From an uncultured Bacteroidales bacterium (GTDB lineage: Bacteria > Bacteroidota > Bacteroidia > Bacteroidales > FEN-979): a DNA stretch of 64,000 bases. The notes under the pieces were generated by a model. That model saw only the letters and a program-made list of their open reading frames with translations, searched no databases and was not told where the DNA came from. The translations under genes and the position numbers were made by a program. Below, in pieces: positions 34,643 through 44,689 of this stretch (within the stretch, counting starts at the first letter, position 1; each line of letters opens with the position of its first letter). The stretch lies in NCBI GenBank assembly GCA_903877385.1, contig CAIRDP010000027.1, forward strand, positions 186,001 to 250,000, read 5' to 3'.

Positions 34643-37329
34643 GCTTCCTCCTGTTTATTTTCATCCTCAAAAGCCATCCCTACGGCGGGGATGCTTACCG
34701 AAATAATTGCACCCCCGTTTTTCCTGTTCTCTGCATTAACAATTCCACCCTGGGCCTCAGTGAAACCTTTTACAATGGAAAGCCCTAATCCGGTTCCTCC
34801 CGTCCTTGAATTTTTCCCCCTGTAAAATTTATTAAAGACAGATGCCAGGTCTTCGCTTCCGAATCCCGAACCCCTGTCCATAACCTGCATATTAAACGAG
34901 CCGCTGTCGTAATAGAATTTCACCCTGATCCTGCTTCCGGGAGGTGAATTCTGAGCTGCATTAAGCAACAGATTATGAAGGATCTGTTCCATCAGACCGA
35001 AATCAAGCTTTACCAGGGGCATGTCGTAAGGGATTATTACCGACAGGCTGAAGGGTTCAACTTCCTGCTTGAGCGAATGGATCACCTGGTTTGAAAGGTC
35101 ATGTACATCGCACCAGTCGGGATGCGGGCTGATACGCCCCGTTTCAAGCCGCGACATGTTCAGAAGATTTTCAATCAGGCGGTTAAGGCGTATAGATGCG
35201 TCACTGATCTCGGCGTACAACTGCTTCCTCGACAAATCCGGCAATTCCTGCCCCAGCAAAGTATCCGATGCTCCCATCACCGTGGCAACCGGGATCCTGA
35301 GTTCATGAGATATCGAATTAAACAGAGTTTTATACATCTTTTCCGATTCACTCAGCAAATAGGTGTTTTTTGCTGCATTACGCAGCAATTCCCTTTCAAA
35401 CCGCCCTGAAATCTGCGAAATGACCGCTTCCCAGAACTGCTGTTCACCTTCGGTAAATACTTTAGGAAGCTCAAGGGCGACAAGTCCGTTATTATCACGG
35501 CTGCCCGCAAGCGGGTAAAAGGTCAGGTTTCCTGAAGGAAGCGTTTCAGTATATTTCCCAGCCCTGGCTGAATTTTTGAAAACCCAGGATGCCACGCTGA
35601 GGTCATTTTCAGTGAAGCTGATCCCGCTTTCATGCCTTGGCTTGATTTCAAGTCTCCCGCTTTCATCCTTTAAAAGGATTGCGCTTTCACAGTGAAATGA
35701 CTTGTGCAGATAACGATAAGCTGTCTCGGCAATTTCTTCTAAACTGCCAGCCTGGTTGAGATCCCTCGACAGCTGGTATAAGGCATGAGTACGTTCCTCG
35801 CGGGTACGTATCTTTTTCTCCTGCCCCCTTATCCTCGTTGTTAACACGCCGTTCATCAGGGCAATGAAAAAGAACATGAACAGCATGAGGACATCCTCGG
35901 CCTTTTCAATATGCAAAGTGAACTCGGGAGGGATGAAGAAATAGTCCCAGGTTAGCGCCGAAAGACATGCTGCCATCAGAACAGGCCCTGTACTGAAGAA
36001 TAGTGCAAGGATCGAGACCAGGAAAAGCAGTATAAAAGAAACGACCTGGTAACCCAGGTAATTCTTTATAAGATAAGATCCGGCTGAAGTCAGGATCACC
36101 ACGAAAATCGTGGCCAGGTATTGCCGGCTGCTGGCGGTAAAGGACGGAACAGAAACCTTATTCCTGAAATGATCTTTTGCATGCAGGTCGGAGCCCAGGA
36201 CATATACATCGATATTCCCGCTGTACCTGATGAGCTTGTTTACAAAATTCCCCAGCCTGAACATCGAAAAAACATCCCTGACCCTGGGCTTGCCAACGAC
36301 GATATGAGTCACATTCTCTTTTTGTGCAAAATCGACTATGGCTTTAACAATATCATGATGCGTGATGATCCTGACCCTGATCCCAAGCTGTTTTGCCAGG
36401 TTGATATTCCGGTCAAGCTGTTCAGTCTCTTTTTTTGTAAGAGTGTGAGACGTTTCCACGTACAATGCTTCAATGTTCGCGCCCATCGAATAAGCCAGGT
36501 TCTTCGCCCAGCGTAGCAGCCTGGCCGATTGAGGGTAATAACTCATGGCAACCAGCAGGTGCAGTCCCGATTTCCACGGCCCCCGAATCCGGTTATTCTG
36601 CATGTAGTCGTGCAACTGCCTGTCAACCCTGTCGGCCACCAGCCTCAACGCCATTTCCCTCAAAGCGGTGACATTCCCGACTTTAAAGAAATTTTCGACT
36701 GCGGATCTCGTCCTCTCCGGAGCATACACCTTCCCCTCGGCAAGCCGCTGCAACAGTTCCTCGGTCGTAATGTCGACGAGTTCGACTTCATCGGCATTCT
36801 CAAATATCTCATCAGGAACAGTCTCCCTCACAACGATACCGGTGATCTGGGCCACGGTTTCGGAGCGGCTCTCGAGATGCTGGACATTCAGGGTGGTGTA
36901 CACATCGATTCCATTGGCAAGGATCTCCTGCACGTCCTGGTAGCGCTTGGCGTGCCGGCTGCCCGGGGCATTGCTGTGGGCCAGCTCATCGACAAGGACA
37001 AGATGGGGTTTTCTTGACAATATGGCATCGATATCCATCTCCTCAAGACCAGCCGTCTTATACTGTATCTTCCTCCTCTCAATACGCTCCATACCGCTGG
37101 TCAGGGCTTCGGTCTCTTTGCGGTTATGGGTTTCCACATAGCCTATGATCACATCACTGCCTTTCTGCTTCTCAGCAAAAGCTGTCTGCAGCATGGTAAA
37201 GGTCTTGCCTACACCCGCACACATTCCGAAAAAGATCCTTAGCCTGCCCCTGTTGCGTTTATCCTCCTCGCCGATCAAGGTAGCCAGGAGTTCGTCCGGA
37301 TCAGGCCTGGTATTTTCAAACCCTGTCAT
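34639..37329 (-). CDS. kdpD: Osmosensitive potassium-channel histidine kinase KdpD
   Basis: 896 residues. The N-terminal KdpD domain has the P-loop-like GMCAGVGKT (about 35-43), a Usp-like domain (about 250-370), four transmembrane helices (about 395-500), a GAF-like segment (about 520-655), HisKA (SISHELRIPVATVMG, about 669) and HATPase_c (NLLLNAAQNSPPGS, DRGSGFG, GGTGLGLSIVKGF). It senses potassium and ionic stress at the membrane and phosphorylates KdpE. Translationally coupled to kdpC upstream and kdpE downstream by 4-base overlaps. Confidence 0.95.
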   Translation of the reverse strand: MTGFENTRPDPDELLATLIGEEDKRNRGRLRIFFGMCAGVGKTFTMLQTAFAEKQKGSDVIIGYVETHNRKETEALTSGMERIERRKIQYKTAGLEEMDIDAILSRKPHLVLVDELAHSNAPGSRHAKRYQDVQEILANGIDVYTTLNVQHLESRSETVAQITGIVVRETVPDEIFENADEVELVDITTEELLQRLAEGKVYAPERTRSAVENFFKVGNVTALREMALRLVADRVDRQLHDYMQNNRIRGPWKSGLHLLVAMSYYPQSARLLRWAKNLAYSMGANIEALYVETSHTLTKKETEQLDRNINLAKQLGIRVRIITHHDIVKAIVDFAQKENVTHIVVGKPRVRDVFSMFRLGNFVNKLIRYSGNIDVYVLGSDLHAKDHFRNKVSVPSFTASSRQYLATIFVVILTSAGSYLIKNYLGYQVVSFILLFLVSILALFFSTGPVLMAACLSALTWDYFFIPPEFTLHIEKAEDVLMLFMFFFIALMNGVLTTRIRGQEKKIRTREERTHALYQLSRDLNQAGSLEEIAETAYRYLHKSFHCESAILLKDESGRLEIKPRHESGISFTENDLSVASWVFKNSARAGKYTETLPSGNLTFYPLAGSRDNNGLVALELPKVFTEGEQQFWEAVISQISGRFERELLRNAAKNTYLLSESEKMYKTLFNSISHELRIPVATVMGASDTLLGQELPDLSRKQLYAEISDASIRLNRLIENLLNMSRLETGRISPHPDWCDVHDLSNQVIHSLKQEVEPFSLSVIIPYDMPLVKLDFGLMEQILHNLLLNAAQNSPPGSRIRVKFYYDSGSFNMQVMDRGSGFGSEDLASVFNKFYRGKNSRTGGTGLGLSIVKGFTEAQGGIVNAENRKNGGAIISVSIPAVGMAFEDENKQEEA

Positions 37330-37898
37330 TGTATTTTATCCGTTTCTAAATTTAATAATAAAACATTTATCCTTGGTTCACCCAGGCAAATAAATTGAGG
37401 AGATTCAGTAAGGCTGTCGATAAGCACTAATATCTTTTGCCTCTGTTCTTTATTGAACTGCCTTACCCTTGCCACCCTTTCAAGCTGCAGTAATGCCGAT
37501 GAAGGGGATATGTGAGGATCCAGCCCGCTGCCCGAAGCGAAAAGCATATCAGGTGGGACGGAAATTAAGCTGTCAAGGCCGTTTTCAACTGTGAATTTTA
37601 ACTGCCGTTCGCGTACAAGTTTCGCCAGTTCCTTGCTGGTAACTGAAAAATTGGAAGCCCCCGAAGGCAGCGGGTTATAAGAAACTGCCGACGGTCTTGA
37701 AAAGAAATACCGCTTGTCGTGGAATTCCTGGCCTATCAGGATGCTCCCTGCATACTGCCCTTTTTTACTTATAAGGCTGCCGCCGGACTGCCGTGGAAAT
37801 ATTGTCCATCCGATCCCGGTAATGAGCAAGGGATAGATTACTCCGGTAAGCAGGGTGAAGAACAACAGGAATTTCAAAGTCATCCATAAAGTTTTCAT
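37326..37898 (-). CDS. kdpC: Potassium-transporting ATPase subunit KdpC
   Basis: 190 residues. One N-terminal transmembrane helix (about 7-30: LLFFTLLTGVIYPLLITGIG) is followed by a periplasmic domain with GSLIGQEF-like, YFFSRPSAVSYNP and SGSGLDPHISPSSALLQ motifs typical of KdpC. It stabilises the KdpFABC complex and aids ATP binding. The coding segment overlaps kdpD by four bases and follows kdpB after 12 bases. Confidence 0.95.
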   Translation of the reverse strand: MKTLWMTLKFLLFFTLLTGVIYPLLITGIGWTIFPRQSGGSLISKKGQYAGSILIGQEFHDKRYFFSRPSAVSYNPLPSGASNFSVTSKELAKLVRERQLKFTVENGLDSLISVPPDMLFASGSGLDPHISPSSALLQLERVARVRQFNKEQRQKILVLIDSLTESPQFICLGEPRINVLLLNLETDKIQ

Positions 37899-37910
37899 AA
37901 TGTTCCGCTG

Positions 37911-39989
37911 TTAAAGGTTGATAAGCATATCGATGAGCTTGATGCCGATAAAAGGCGCAATGATCCCTCCCAGCCCGAAGATCAGCAGGTTCCTGGTCAG
38001 GGCTTGCATTGCGGAAACAGGCCTGTAGCGGACCCCTCTCAGCGCGAGAGGTATCAGGAGGATAATGATGATGGCATTGAAGATTACAGCGCTCAGGATG
38101 GCGCTGCCCGGGGATCCCAGGTTCATGATGTTCAGAACCGATAAAGGCCCCTTCCCGTTTGGTCCTGCATACAGGCTGATTGCAATAGCCGGGATTATTG
38201 CAAAATATTTAGCAACATCATTGGCGATGCTGAAAGTGGTGAGTGCACCCCTTGTCATCAGAAGTTGTTTACCGGTCTCCACAACCTCAATCAGTTTGGT
38301 AGGATTGCTGTCCAGGTCAACCATATTGCCTGCCTCCCTTGCCGCCTGGGTTCCCGAATTCATTGCAATCCCCACATCGGCCTGGGCCAGGGCTGGTGCA
38401 TCATTGGTGCCGTCACCTATCATTCCAACCAGGTGCCCTTTCTTCTGTTCTTCCCTGATTCTGGCGAGCTTGTCCTCAGGCTTCGCTTCAGCCATGAAAT
38501 CATCAACACCGGCTTCCGCGGCAATAGCAGCGGCTGTCAGGTGATTGTCGCCGGTGATCATTACAGTGCGTATACCCATTTTCCTGAGTTCGGCAAACCT
38601 CTGTTTGATCCCGCCTTTTACAATATCCTTCAGGTGGATCACTCCAAGCACCTTGTCATCTTTTGCGACTACCAGGGGGGTGGAGCCTGAACGTGCAATT
38701 TCAGCCACTGTTTCCTCTATATTCTTAGGATAAAACCCGTTATTGTTCTGTATAAACGTTTTGATAGCCTCAGATGATCCTTTCCTGATCCGCTGCAGCT
38801 CTCCCCCGGCTGTAAAAAGGTCCACCCCGCTGATCCTGGTCTGGGCTGAAAACGGGATAAAGGAAGCCCTTAAATTATGAACCTCCCTTGCCCTCAGGTT
38901 GAATTTTTCCTTTGCCAGGACGACGATTGACCTGCCTTCGGGAGTCTCATCCGAAAGGGAAGCCAGCTGGGCTGTATCGGCCAGTTCTTCTGCGCTTATT
39001 CCTTCAGCAGGAATGAAATCGGTAGCCATCCTGTTGCCAAGTGTAATGGTCCCGGTCTTGTCAAGCAGCAATACATCCACATCCCCGGCAGCTTCAATAG
39101 CTTTTCCGCTTGTCGAGATGACATTCTTCTGCAACAACCTGTCCATCCCGCTGATCCCGATCGCACTAAGCAAACCGCCAATAGTTGTGGGTATCAGGCA
39201 AACCAGTAAGGAAACCAGTACGGGCAGGCTCAGGTTAAGTGAAGGAGGCAGTCCTGAGGCTTTAAGGCTGTAAAGGAAAAATGCAGGCAGGGTGGCAACT
39301 GCCAGGAAAAAGATAATGGTGAGTCCTATGAGCAGGTTTGACAAGGCTATCTCATTAGGTGTTTTCTGCCTCTTTGCACCTTCCACCAGTGAGATCATAC
39401 GGTCAAGGAAGGTATTCCCGGGTTCAGATGTAATACGAATAATGATACGGTCGGAGATCACTTTAGTACCTCCCGTCACAGCCGAACGGTCTCCCCCGCT
39501 TTCCCTGATTACCGGCGCCGATTCTCCGGTGATGGCCGATTCATCTACACTGGCAATGCCCTCGGTCACTTCCCCGTCGGAAGGGATCTGGTCACCAGCC
39601 TCGCAGATGACAAAGTCACCCTTTTTAAGCATGGCGGATGGAATTGTCTCCTCATGATCTCCAAAAATCTTCCTGGCCTTGACCTGGGTGCGGCTTCTTC
39701 GGAGGCTCTCAGCCTGTGCCTTACCCCGGCCTTCGGCGATGGCCTCTGAAAAATTGGCAAAGAGCACGGTAAACCAAAGCCATAGACTGATCTGAAGATT
39801 AAACGAAGAAAAATGTCCGCCCCTGATACCTGTAAACACTATTAAGGTGGTAAGCGCTGCCCCCAGTCCTACTATAAAGATAACAGGATTTTTCACCAGG
39901 GTCAGAGGATTGAGTTTGATGAAACTGTCTTTTACAGCAGTAAGTATCAATCCACGGGTAAAAACTGAAGTTGTTTTTTTAGTTTTCAT
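37911..39989 (-). CDS. kdpB: Potassium-transporting P-type ATPase subunit KdpB
   Basis: 692 residues, a P-type (class IA) ATPase. The A-domain motif is ITGESAPV, and phosphorylation occurs at Asp in [13 protein letters not shown] (about 311). The N- and P-domains show [14 protein letters not shown] and [18 protein letters not shown]. Transmembrane helices frame these. It hydrolyses ATP to drive potassium uptake through KdpA. It lies between kdpA (9 bases upstream) and kdpC. Confidence 0.97.
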   Translation of the reverse strand: MKTKKTTSVFTRGLILTAVKDSFIKLNPLTLVKNPVIFIVGLGAALTTLIVFTGIRGGHFSSFNLQISLWLWFTVLFANFSEAIAEGRGKAQAESLRRSRTQVKARKIFGDHEETIPSAMLKKGDFVICEAGDQIPSDGEVTEGIASVDESAITGESAPVIRESGGDRSAVTGGTKVISDRIIIRITSEPGNTFLDRMISLVEGAKRQKTPNEIALSNLLIGLTIIFFLAVATLPAFFLYSLKASGLPPSLNLSLPVLVSLLVCLIPTTIGGLLSAIGISGMDRLLQKNVISTSGKAIEAAGDVDVLLLDKTGTITLGNRMATDFIPAEGISAEELADTAQLASLSDETPEGRSIVVLAKEKFNLRAREVHNLRASFIPFSAQTRISGVDLFTAGGELQRIRKGSSEAIKTFIQNNNGFYPKNIEETVAEIARSGSTPLVVAKDDKVLGVIHLKDIVKGGIKQRFAELRKMGIRTVMITGDNHLTAAAIAAEAGVDDFMAEAKPEDKLARIREEQKKGHLVGMIGDGTNDAPALAQADVGIAMNSGTQAAREAGNMVDLDSNPTKLIEVVETGKQLLMTRGALTTFSIANDVAKYFAIIPAIAISLYAGPNGKGPLSVLNIMNLGSPGSAILSAVIFNAIIIILLIPLALRGVRYRPVSAMQALTRNLLIFGLGGIIAPFIGIKLIDMLINL

Positions 39990-39998
39990 AGAGTCTCT

Positions 39999-41687
39999 TT
40001 AGAATGTTACCGCGCTATGCATGAGAAAATGTTCGGCCAGCGGGCCCAGCGAAAGGGCCGGGAAGAATGTAAGTCCGCCTACAATTAAGATCACGCCGGT
40101 GAGCAGGATAATAAATAAAAGGTTATCGGTTCTGAAAGTTCCCACCGAAGGAGGCGTGACTTTTTTCACTGCCATACTCCCTGCAATGGCCATAACCGGG
40201 ATGATCACACCGAAACGGCCAAACAGCATGGTCACAGCAAGTGTAAGATTGTAGAATACCGTATTGGCGTTAAGGCCGGCAAATGCACTCCCGTTATTGC
40301 CTGCGGCAGAACTGAAAGCATATAAAATCTCGCTTAGCCCATGGGGACCGGAGTTGTTCAATCCTTCAAGCCCGGGCCTGGTAACCGACGCTATGGCTGC
40401 AAAAAGCAGGATCATCACACCGGGAACCAGGACACCGGTCAAGGCCATCCTTACTTCGAAGGCCTCAATCTTTTTCCCCAGGTATTCGGGTGTTCGCCCT
40501 ACCATAAGACCGGCAATGAATACTGTAAGAAAAACAAACAATAACATTCCGTACAAACCAGACCCAACACCCCCGAAAACAACTTCTCCAAGCATGATAT
40601 TGAACATGGCGGTCATCCCGGTAAGAGGCGACATGCTGTCGATCATCCCGTTAACAGAACCATTCGATGCAACCGTTGTCGCAACGGTCCATAGAACACT
40701 GCCCGTATTACCGAAACGAAGTTCCTTGCCTTCAAGAACAAGCCCTTTTCCGGCAGGTGAGACCATATGATATTCAGCATAGAGCGAGATCAGCAATCCC
40801 GCCAAAAACACTATCATCATGCATGTAAAAAGGGTATATCCCTGTTTCAATGAACCCGACATTTTACCATAGGTATAGGTAAGAGCGGCCGGGATCAGTA
40901 AAATCGCCAGCATTTCGAGGAAATTTGTCAAAGGGGTGGGATTTTCAAACGGGTGGGCGCTGTTTACATTGAAGTACCCGCCTCCGTTAGTCCCCAATTG
41001 CTTGATGGCTTCCTGCGAAGCTACAGGCCCCATAGGCAGGACCTGTTTACCTCCTTCAAGGGTTAAGACCGTTACCGGTTGGCTGAAATTCTGTATCACG
41101 CCTTCAGCATTAAGTACAACTGCAAGGATGACCGATAATGGCAGAAGCACATAAAGAATGATCCTGGTGATATCGGCCCAGAAATTGCCCAATAAAGAAG
41201 ATCTCCCCACAATTCCTCTTACCAGGGCAAGCATCACTGCAATCCCGGTGGCGGCGCTCAGAAAATTCTGTACAGTGAGGCCAATCATTTGCACCAGGTA
41301 CGAAAGGGTTGTCTCACCTGCATAACTCTGCCAGTTGGTATTGGTAATAAAGCTTACTGCCGTATTCAGGGCCAGGTGCCAGCTGACTCCCGGGAGGTGG
41401 GCGGGGTTCAATGGCAACAGGTTCTGTGTCAACTGGAGCAAAAACAATACGATAAATCCTCCAAGGTTGAACAGAAGCAATGACCAGGTGTAGGTTTTCC
41501 ACCCCATGCCCTGCTCAGGGTTCGCAGCTGTGACACGAAATATGAATTTTTCAAGCCATCCCAATACCGGTAACATAAAATGCCGCTCACCACTGAACAC
41601 CTTATGCATATAGCCCCCCAGGACAGGAGTCAGTATAATCAACAGAACCAGGTACAATAAAACCTGCGATACATCCAATGCGTTCAT
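39999..41687 (-). CDS. kdpA: Potassium-transporting ATPase subunit KdpA
   Basis: 562 residues from the ATG at 41687 (MNALDVSQVLLYLVLLIILT). An upstream in-frame ATG at 41723 is disfavoured because the best -7 element (minus CAACTTTG, 41721-41728) overlaps it. About ten transmembrane helices are visible. The selectivity-filter signature GTNGGGYFNVNSAHPFENP and other G-rich pore loops (AAGNNGSAFAGL) are visible. KdpA is the channel-like potassium-binding subunit. It is the first gene of kdpABCDE. No kdpF was recognised upstream. Confidence 0.96.
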   Translation of the reverse strand: MNALDVSQVLLYLVLLIILTPVLGGYMHKVFSGERHFMLPVLGWLEKFIFRVTAANPEQGMGWKTYTWSLLLFNLGGFIVLFLLQLTQNLLPLNPAHLPGVSWHLALNTAVSFITNTNWQSYAGETTLSYLVQMIGLTVQNFLSAATGIAVMLALVRGIVGRSSLLGNFWADITRIILYVLLPLSVILAVVLNAEGVIQNFSQPVTVLTLEGGKQVLPMGPVASQEAIKQLGTNGGGYFNVNSAHPFENPTPLTNFLEMLAILLIPAALTYTYGKMSGSLKQGYTLFTCMMIVFLAGLLISLYAEYHMVSPAGKGLVLEGKELRFGNTGSVLWTVATTVASNGSVNGMIDSMSPLTGMTAMFNIMLGEVVFGGVGSGLYGMLLFVFLTVFIAGLMVGRTPEYLGKKIEAFEVRMALTGVLVPGVMILLFAAIASVTRPGLEGLNNSGPHGLSEILYAFSSAAGNNGSAFAGLNANTVFYNLTLAVTMLFGRFGVIIPVMAIAGSMAVKKVTPPSVGTFRTDNLLFIILLTGVILIVGGLTFFPALSLGPLAEHFLMHSAVTF

Positions 41688-41794
41688 TTGGTTTTTATTT
41701 ATCAGTTTGATAATCCGCTGCAAAGTTGCAGCCTCATCCGTATGGATTTTATAAGTTTGATCCCCGGCAGATAAATATTTTATAAAAAATTTTG

Positions 41795-41817
41795 TTGACT
41801 GCGGATGAGGGAGCGGG
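41795..41817. repeat. ACTGCGGATGAGGGAGCGGG repeat (copy 1) between kdpA and the heme locus
   Basis: The 20-mer at 41798-41817 is identical to 47399-47418, so the two copies bracket the whole heme-uptake locus in the same orientation. The 17 bases TTGACTGCGGATGAGGG (41795-41811) are also identical to 9369-9385 inside the LexA-like gene. A shorter match, ACTGCGGATG, is at 32601-32610. Confidence 0.7.
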
Positions 41818-41884
41818 AGAACACTCTTAGATCATTTGCAAAGAGTTTCCTAGTTATAAAATAGATTGATTAAAAATAAAATTA

Positions 41885-41892
41885 TAACTTTG
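41885..41892 (+). promoter_or_regulatory. Promoter -7 element of the heme-uptake operon
   Basis: TAACTTTG matches TAnnTTTG exactly. Transcription would begin a few bases before the ATG at 41904, leaving almost no leader. A TTG at 41866-41868 (16-base spacing) may be the -33 element. Confidence 0.55.
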
Positions 41893-41903
41893 CCATAGAA
41901 ATT

Positions 41904-42416
41904 ATGGTAAAGAAAATTGGTTCTTTTTTACTGCTAATTATTATTTTTCTGCAAGCCGGCGGTATCCTTTTAGTCCTGAAGCTTCGGCAGTCATATGTGC
42001 ATTTTAGCATGCAACATATTCTAATGTCGGAGAAATCACACATTAGAGAAATCACCCTGACACTGGATGACTATAACAACGGGCACATTGGTTCCGGTGA
42101 ATTGTTATATAAAGGCAATCTTTTTGATATTAAATCGGTAAAAATCGTTAATGGGAAGGTAGAACTACTTGCTTTATTCGACAGCAAAGAAGAAACAATT
42201 CTCGGAAAGATCAGGGATTTTATCGATGGGACCATACAGAAGAACAAGGATCATCCAGATCTTTTAAAATTGATTTATGCCCTTCAGTACTTGTATCCTG
42301 CCGGTGAACATGCTATCTTTATTCATTCACTGTCCATCAGCAAATTGCAGTCTCATAATTACAACTTAAACTCAGAATCTCAGGACGTTTCAGTGCCTCC
42401 TCCCAAAACAGCCTGA
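41904..42416 (+). CDS. Hypothetical membrane-anchored protein heading the heme-uptake operon
   Basis: 170 residues, family not recognised. One N-terminal hydrophobic helix (about 5-27: IGSFLLLIIIFLQAGGILLV) anchors a soluble domain with mixed alpha/beta character (HFSMQHILMSEKSHIREITL, LLYKGNLFDIKSVKIVNGKV). The C-terminus is polar with three prolines (VSVPPPKTA). The topology suggests a domain outside the cytoplasm. It has its own strong promoter and lies 86 bases before the TonB receptor, in the same direction as hmuT, hmuU and hmuV, so a role in iron or heme acquisition is inferred only from context. Confidence 0.75.
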   Translation: MVKKIGSFLLLIIIFLQAGGILLVLKLRQSYVHFSMQHILMSEKSHIREITLTLDDYNNGHIGSGELLYKGNLFDIKSVKIVNGKVELLALFDSKEETILGKIRDFIDGTIQKNKDHPDLLKLIYALQYLYPAGEHAIFIHSLSISKLQSHNYNLNSESQDVSVPPPKTA

Positions 42417-42439
42417 CACAATCATTTATTTATTTAACT

Positions 42440-42461
42440 CACAATCCATTACCCGATTGTG
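42440..42461 (+). promoter_or_regulatory. Inverted repeat upstream of the TonB receptor
   Basis: CACAATC (42440-42446) and GATTGTG (42455-42461) form a perfect 7-base inverted repeat with an 8-base spacer, 41-62 bases before the receptor ATG. It could be an operator for an iron-responsive regulator or an mRNA hairpin. It does not resemble a canonical Fur box. Confidence 0.35.
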
Positions 42462-42502
42462 TATATTTCATTTGTGTTAAACCAGAGATTAAATTTATTT
42501 AT

Positions 42503-44632
42503 ATGAAAGTGATAAAACTATATATAATCGCAATATTGAGCTTATGCTCTTCCTTGGCCTTTACTCAGAAAGCCGCCAAAGATTCAACCAAAACAATCAA
42601 CCTGCGTGAAGTTGAGGTAGGTACAAAGGCTTCATTGCCCGATACGATACTTAAACAGCCGAAGTCTATTGGAGTAATTACCAGGATGGACCTCTCCAGG
42701 AATACCGGCCTTAACCTGCAGGATGCCATGAACCAGATGCCCAGTGTACAGATGCAAACCCGCAGTATGTTTGGAGGATCCCGTATCATCATCCGCGGTT
42801 ATGGAACTGACGTATTCTCATCCAATTTCAATGGCCTGGGATATAAAATGTACATGAATGGCATTCCCATTACTGACGCCCAGGGCATTACGATAACCGA
42901 TGCAATTGATTTTTCAATATTGGGCAAGGCTGAAGTCATCAAAGGGCCTTCATCCTCATTGTTCGGAACAGGGATAGGTGGAGTTGTTCAGCTTTCAACC
43001 CTGAGACCCGAACCTAACAGCACACGTATCGTCCAGGAGGGATTATATGGGAGTGACGGACTTTGGAGGACTAATACCAGGGTTGAGTCGGCAACCGACA
43101 AAAATGCCTTCCTTATCAATTACGGGCATCAGAATTATGACAGCTACCGTGTAAGCAGCAAATCGCAGAAGGATTTTGCAACTATAACCGGTGAGTTTAA
43201 AAGCGGTGAGAAACATATTACTTCAGTTTACCTGAATTACAGCCATTCTTATGAACAACTGGCAGGTGAAATGGACAGCCTGCATTTTTTCCAGAAGCAG
43301 AACTGGGCGGATACGGCTTACACAAATAATAATGCTCATGTTGAAATTGAGAACTTTCGTGGAGGAGTATCCCATAAGGTATTGTTCGCCAGGTATTTTG
43401 ACAACACTACCAGCGTATACTTCAATGGATATAACCTTCACCAGGCGGCAGGGAACAATCGTCTCAGCAGTAACGCGGTTCAGAACTTCGGTGGAAGGAC
43501 ACAGTTTGACTACTCACAAACCTGGAAAAAAGTTGGTCTGGACGGGATCTTCGGTGGTGAATTCCAGAGAACGATATCCTATAATAAAACCTACAATTCT
43601 GTGGATGCTGTTCAGGGTACCATCAAAGGCGACCTGGAGATTGCAGGCATGCAATATAATATGTTTACCCAGTGGACGCTCAGGCTGCCCCTGAACTTCC
43701 GCGTAATTGGTGGTGCTAGCCTTAACTTCCTCAATTATGATATAGACGATTATTATAATCTTGCAGCCAGCAAAAACCAGTCGGGATACAAAAAATTCAC
43801 GCCGGTTGTGACTCCAAGGATCGCCGTCGAGAAGATATTCAACGAGCATATCACAGTATATGTAGATATCAGCAAGGGATATTCACCACCAACCACCAGC
43901 CAGATGGTGATCCCTTATCTCGGAACAGCCAATACCGACCTGAAACCCGAATCGGGTATGCAGTATGAACTTGGTTCCAAAGGTTCATTTCTTAAGAGCC
44001 GCCTTACTTACCAGTTTGCTATTTTTGACCTGATGATCTCCAACAAACTTGTGTCCCAGGCAGTTCCCGGGGCACCGGCAGGTACCAATATGACGGTCAA
44101 TGCAGGAAAGCAGGAAAACCGTGGCGCTGAACTTTCCTTAATGTACTCACTTGTGAACGATGACAGAAAGGTTCTCTCACTTCTACGTCCTTATATTACC
44201 TATACCTACCTGAATTGTGTTTACCATGATTATAAGAGCAATAATAACAATAACGCAAGCACCGTGGATTATTCAGGCAACAAGGCCGTAGGCGTTTCCC
44301 CCAACGTGTTCAACGTTGGTGTTGATCTGGCTGTGAAATACGGCTTATATATCAATGCCTCATTTCAGTATGTCGACAAGGAAGCGCTTAATTTTCTGAA
44401 CTCACATTATGCTCCCTCCTATTCCTTGCTGAATGCCAAGATTGGTTACCAGCATACCTTTGGCAACCATTTCGGTTTCAACGTTTATGCAGGCGGCAAC
44501 AACCTGACCAACCAGTTGTATTATACCATGGTCTTCGTGAATGCCAATCCGCCATCAAACCCGGCTTCATTCATGCCCGGACCCTACAAGGCAACATTTT
44601 ACGGCGGTCTAACACTCAGTTATAAATTTTAA
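42503..44632 (+). CDS. TonB-dependent outer-membrane receptor, probably for heme
   Basis: 709 residues. A signal peptide (about 1-21, ending SLAFTQ) is followed by a possible TonB box (INLREVEVG, about 32-40), the plug domain (about 55-170: LNLQDAMNQMPSVQM, GSRIIIRGYG, VIKGPSSSLFGTGIGGVVQL) and a 22-strand barrel ending in LTLSYKF with the C-terminal Phe. It has no SusC-type carboxypeptidase-regulatory domain, so it is a metal/heme-type receptor rather than a glycan one. Ligand is inferred from the following HmuT-like binding protein. Confidence 0.88.
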   Translation: MKVIKLYIIAILSLCSSLAFTQKAAKDSTKTINLREVEVGTKASLPDTILKQPKSIGVITRMDLSRNTGLNLQDAMNQMPSVQMQTRSMFGGSRIIIRGYGTDVFSSNFNGLGYKMYMNGIPITDAQGITITDAIDFSILGKAEVIKGPSSSLFGTGIGGVVQLSTLRPEPNSTRIVQEGLYGSDGLWRTNTRVESATDKNAFLINYGHQNYDSYRVSSKSQKDFATITGEFKSGEKHITSVYLNYSHSYEQLAGEMDSLHFFQKQNWADTAYTNNNAHVEIENFRGGVSHKVLFARYFDNTTSVYFNGYNLHQAAGNNRLSSNAVQNFGGRTQFDYSQTWKKVGLDGIFGGEFQRTISYNKTYNSVDAVQGTIKGDLEIAGMQYNMFTQWTLRLPLNFRVIGGASLNFLNYDIDDYYNLAASKNQSGYKKFTPVVTPRIAVEKIFNEHITVYVDISKGYSPPTTSQMVIPYLGTANTDLKPESGMQYELGSKGSFLKSRLTYQFAIFDLMISNKLVSQAVPGAPAGTNMTVNAGKQENRGAELSLMYSLVNDDRKVLSLLRPYITYTYLNCVYHDYKSNNNNNASTVDYSGNKAVGVSPNVFNVGVDLAVKYGLYINASFQYVDKEALNFLNSHYAPSYSLLNAKIGYQHTFGNHFGFNVYAGGNNLTNQLYYTMVFVNANPPSNPASFMPGPYKATFYGGLTLSYKF

Positions 44633-44642
44633 TTAATTTCAC

Positions 44643-44672
44643 GCTCCTCCCGGCCTGAACTCCGGGAGGAGC
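44643..44672. terminator. Strong hairpin between the TonB receptor and hmuT
   Basis: GCTCCTCCCGG (44643-44653) and CCGGGAGGAGC (44662-44672) form a perfect 11-base GC-rich stem with an 8-base loop. No T-run follows on either strand. It may attenuate transcription or protect the receptor mRNA 3' end so that the outer-membrane receptor is made in excess over the ABC transporter. Confidence 0.55.
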
Positions 44673-44689
44673 ATATTTACCAACCCGTT

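Noticed and set aside
36690-36705. GACTGCGGAT inside kdpD as another copy of the dispersed repeat
   Set aside because: Only ten bases match, within a conserved coding motif; chance is a sufficient explanation.
41688-41900. kdpF or a potassium/c-di-AMP riboswitch before kdpA
   Set aside because: No small hydrophobic frame and no recognisable riboswitch core; only a weak promoter and a dispersed repeat are present.
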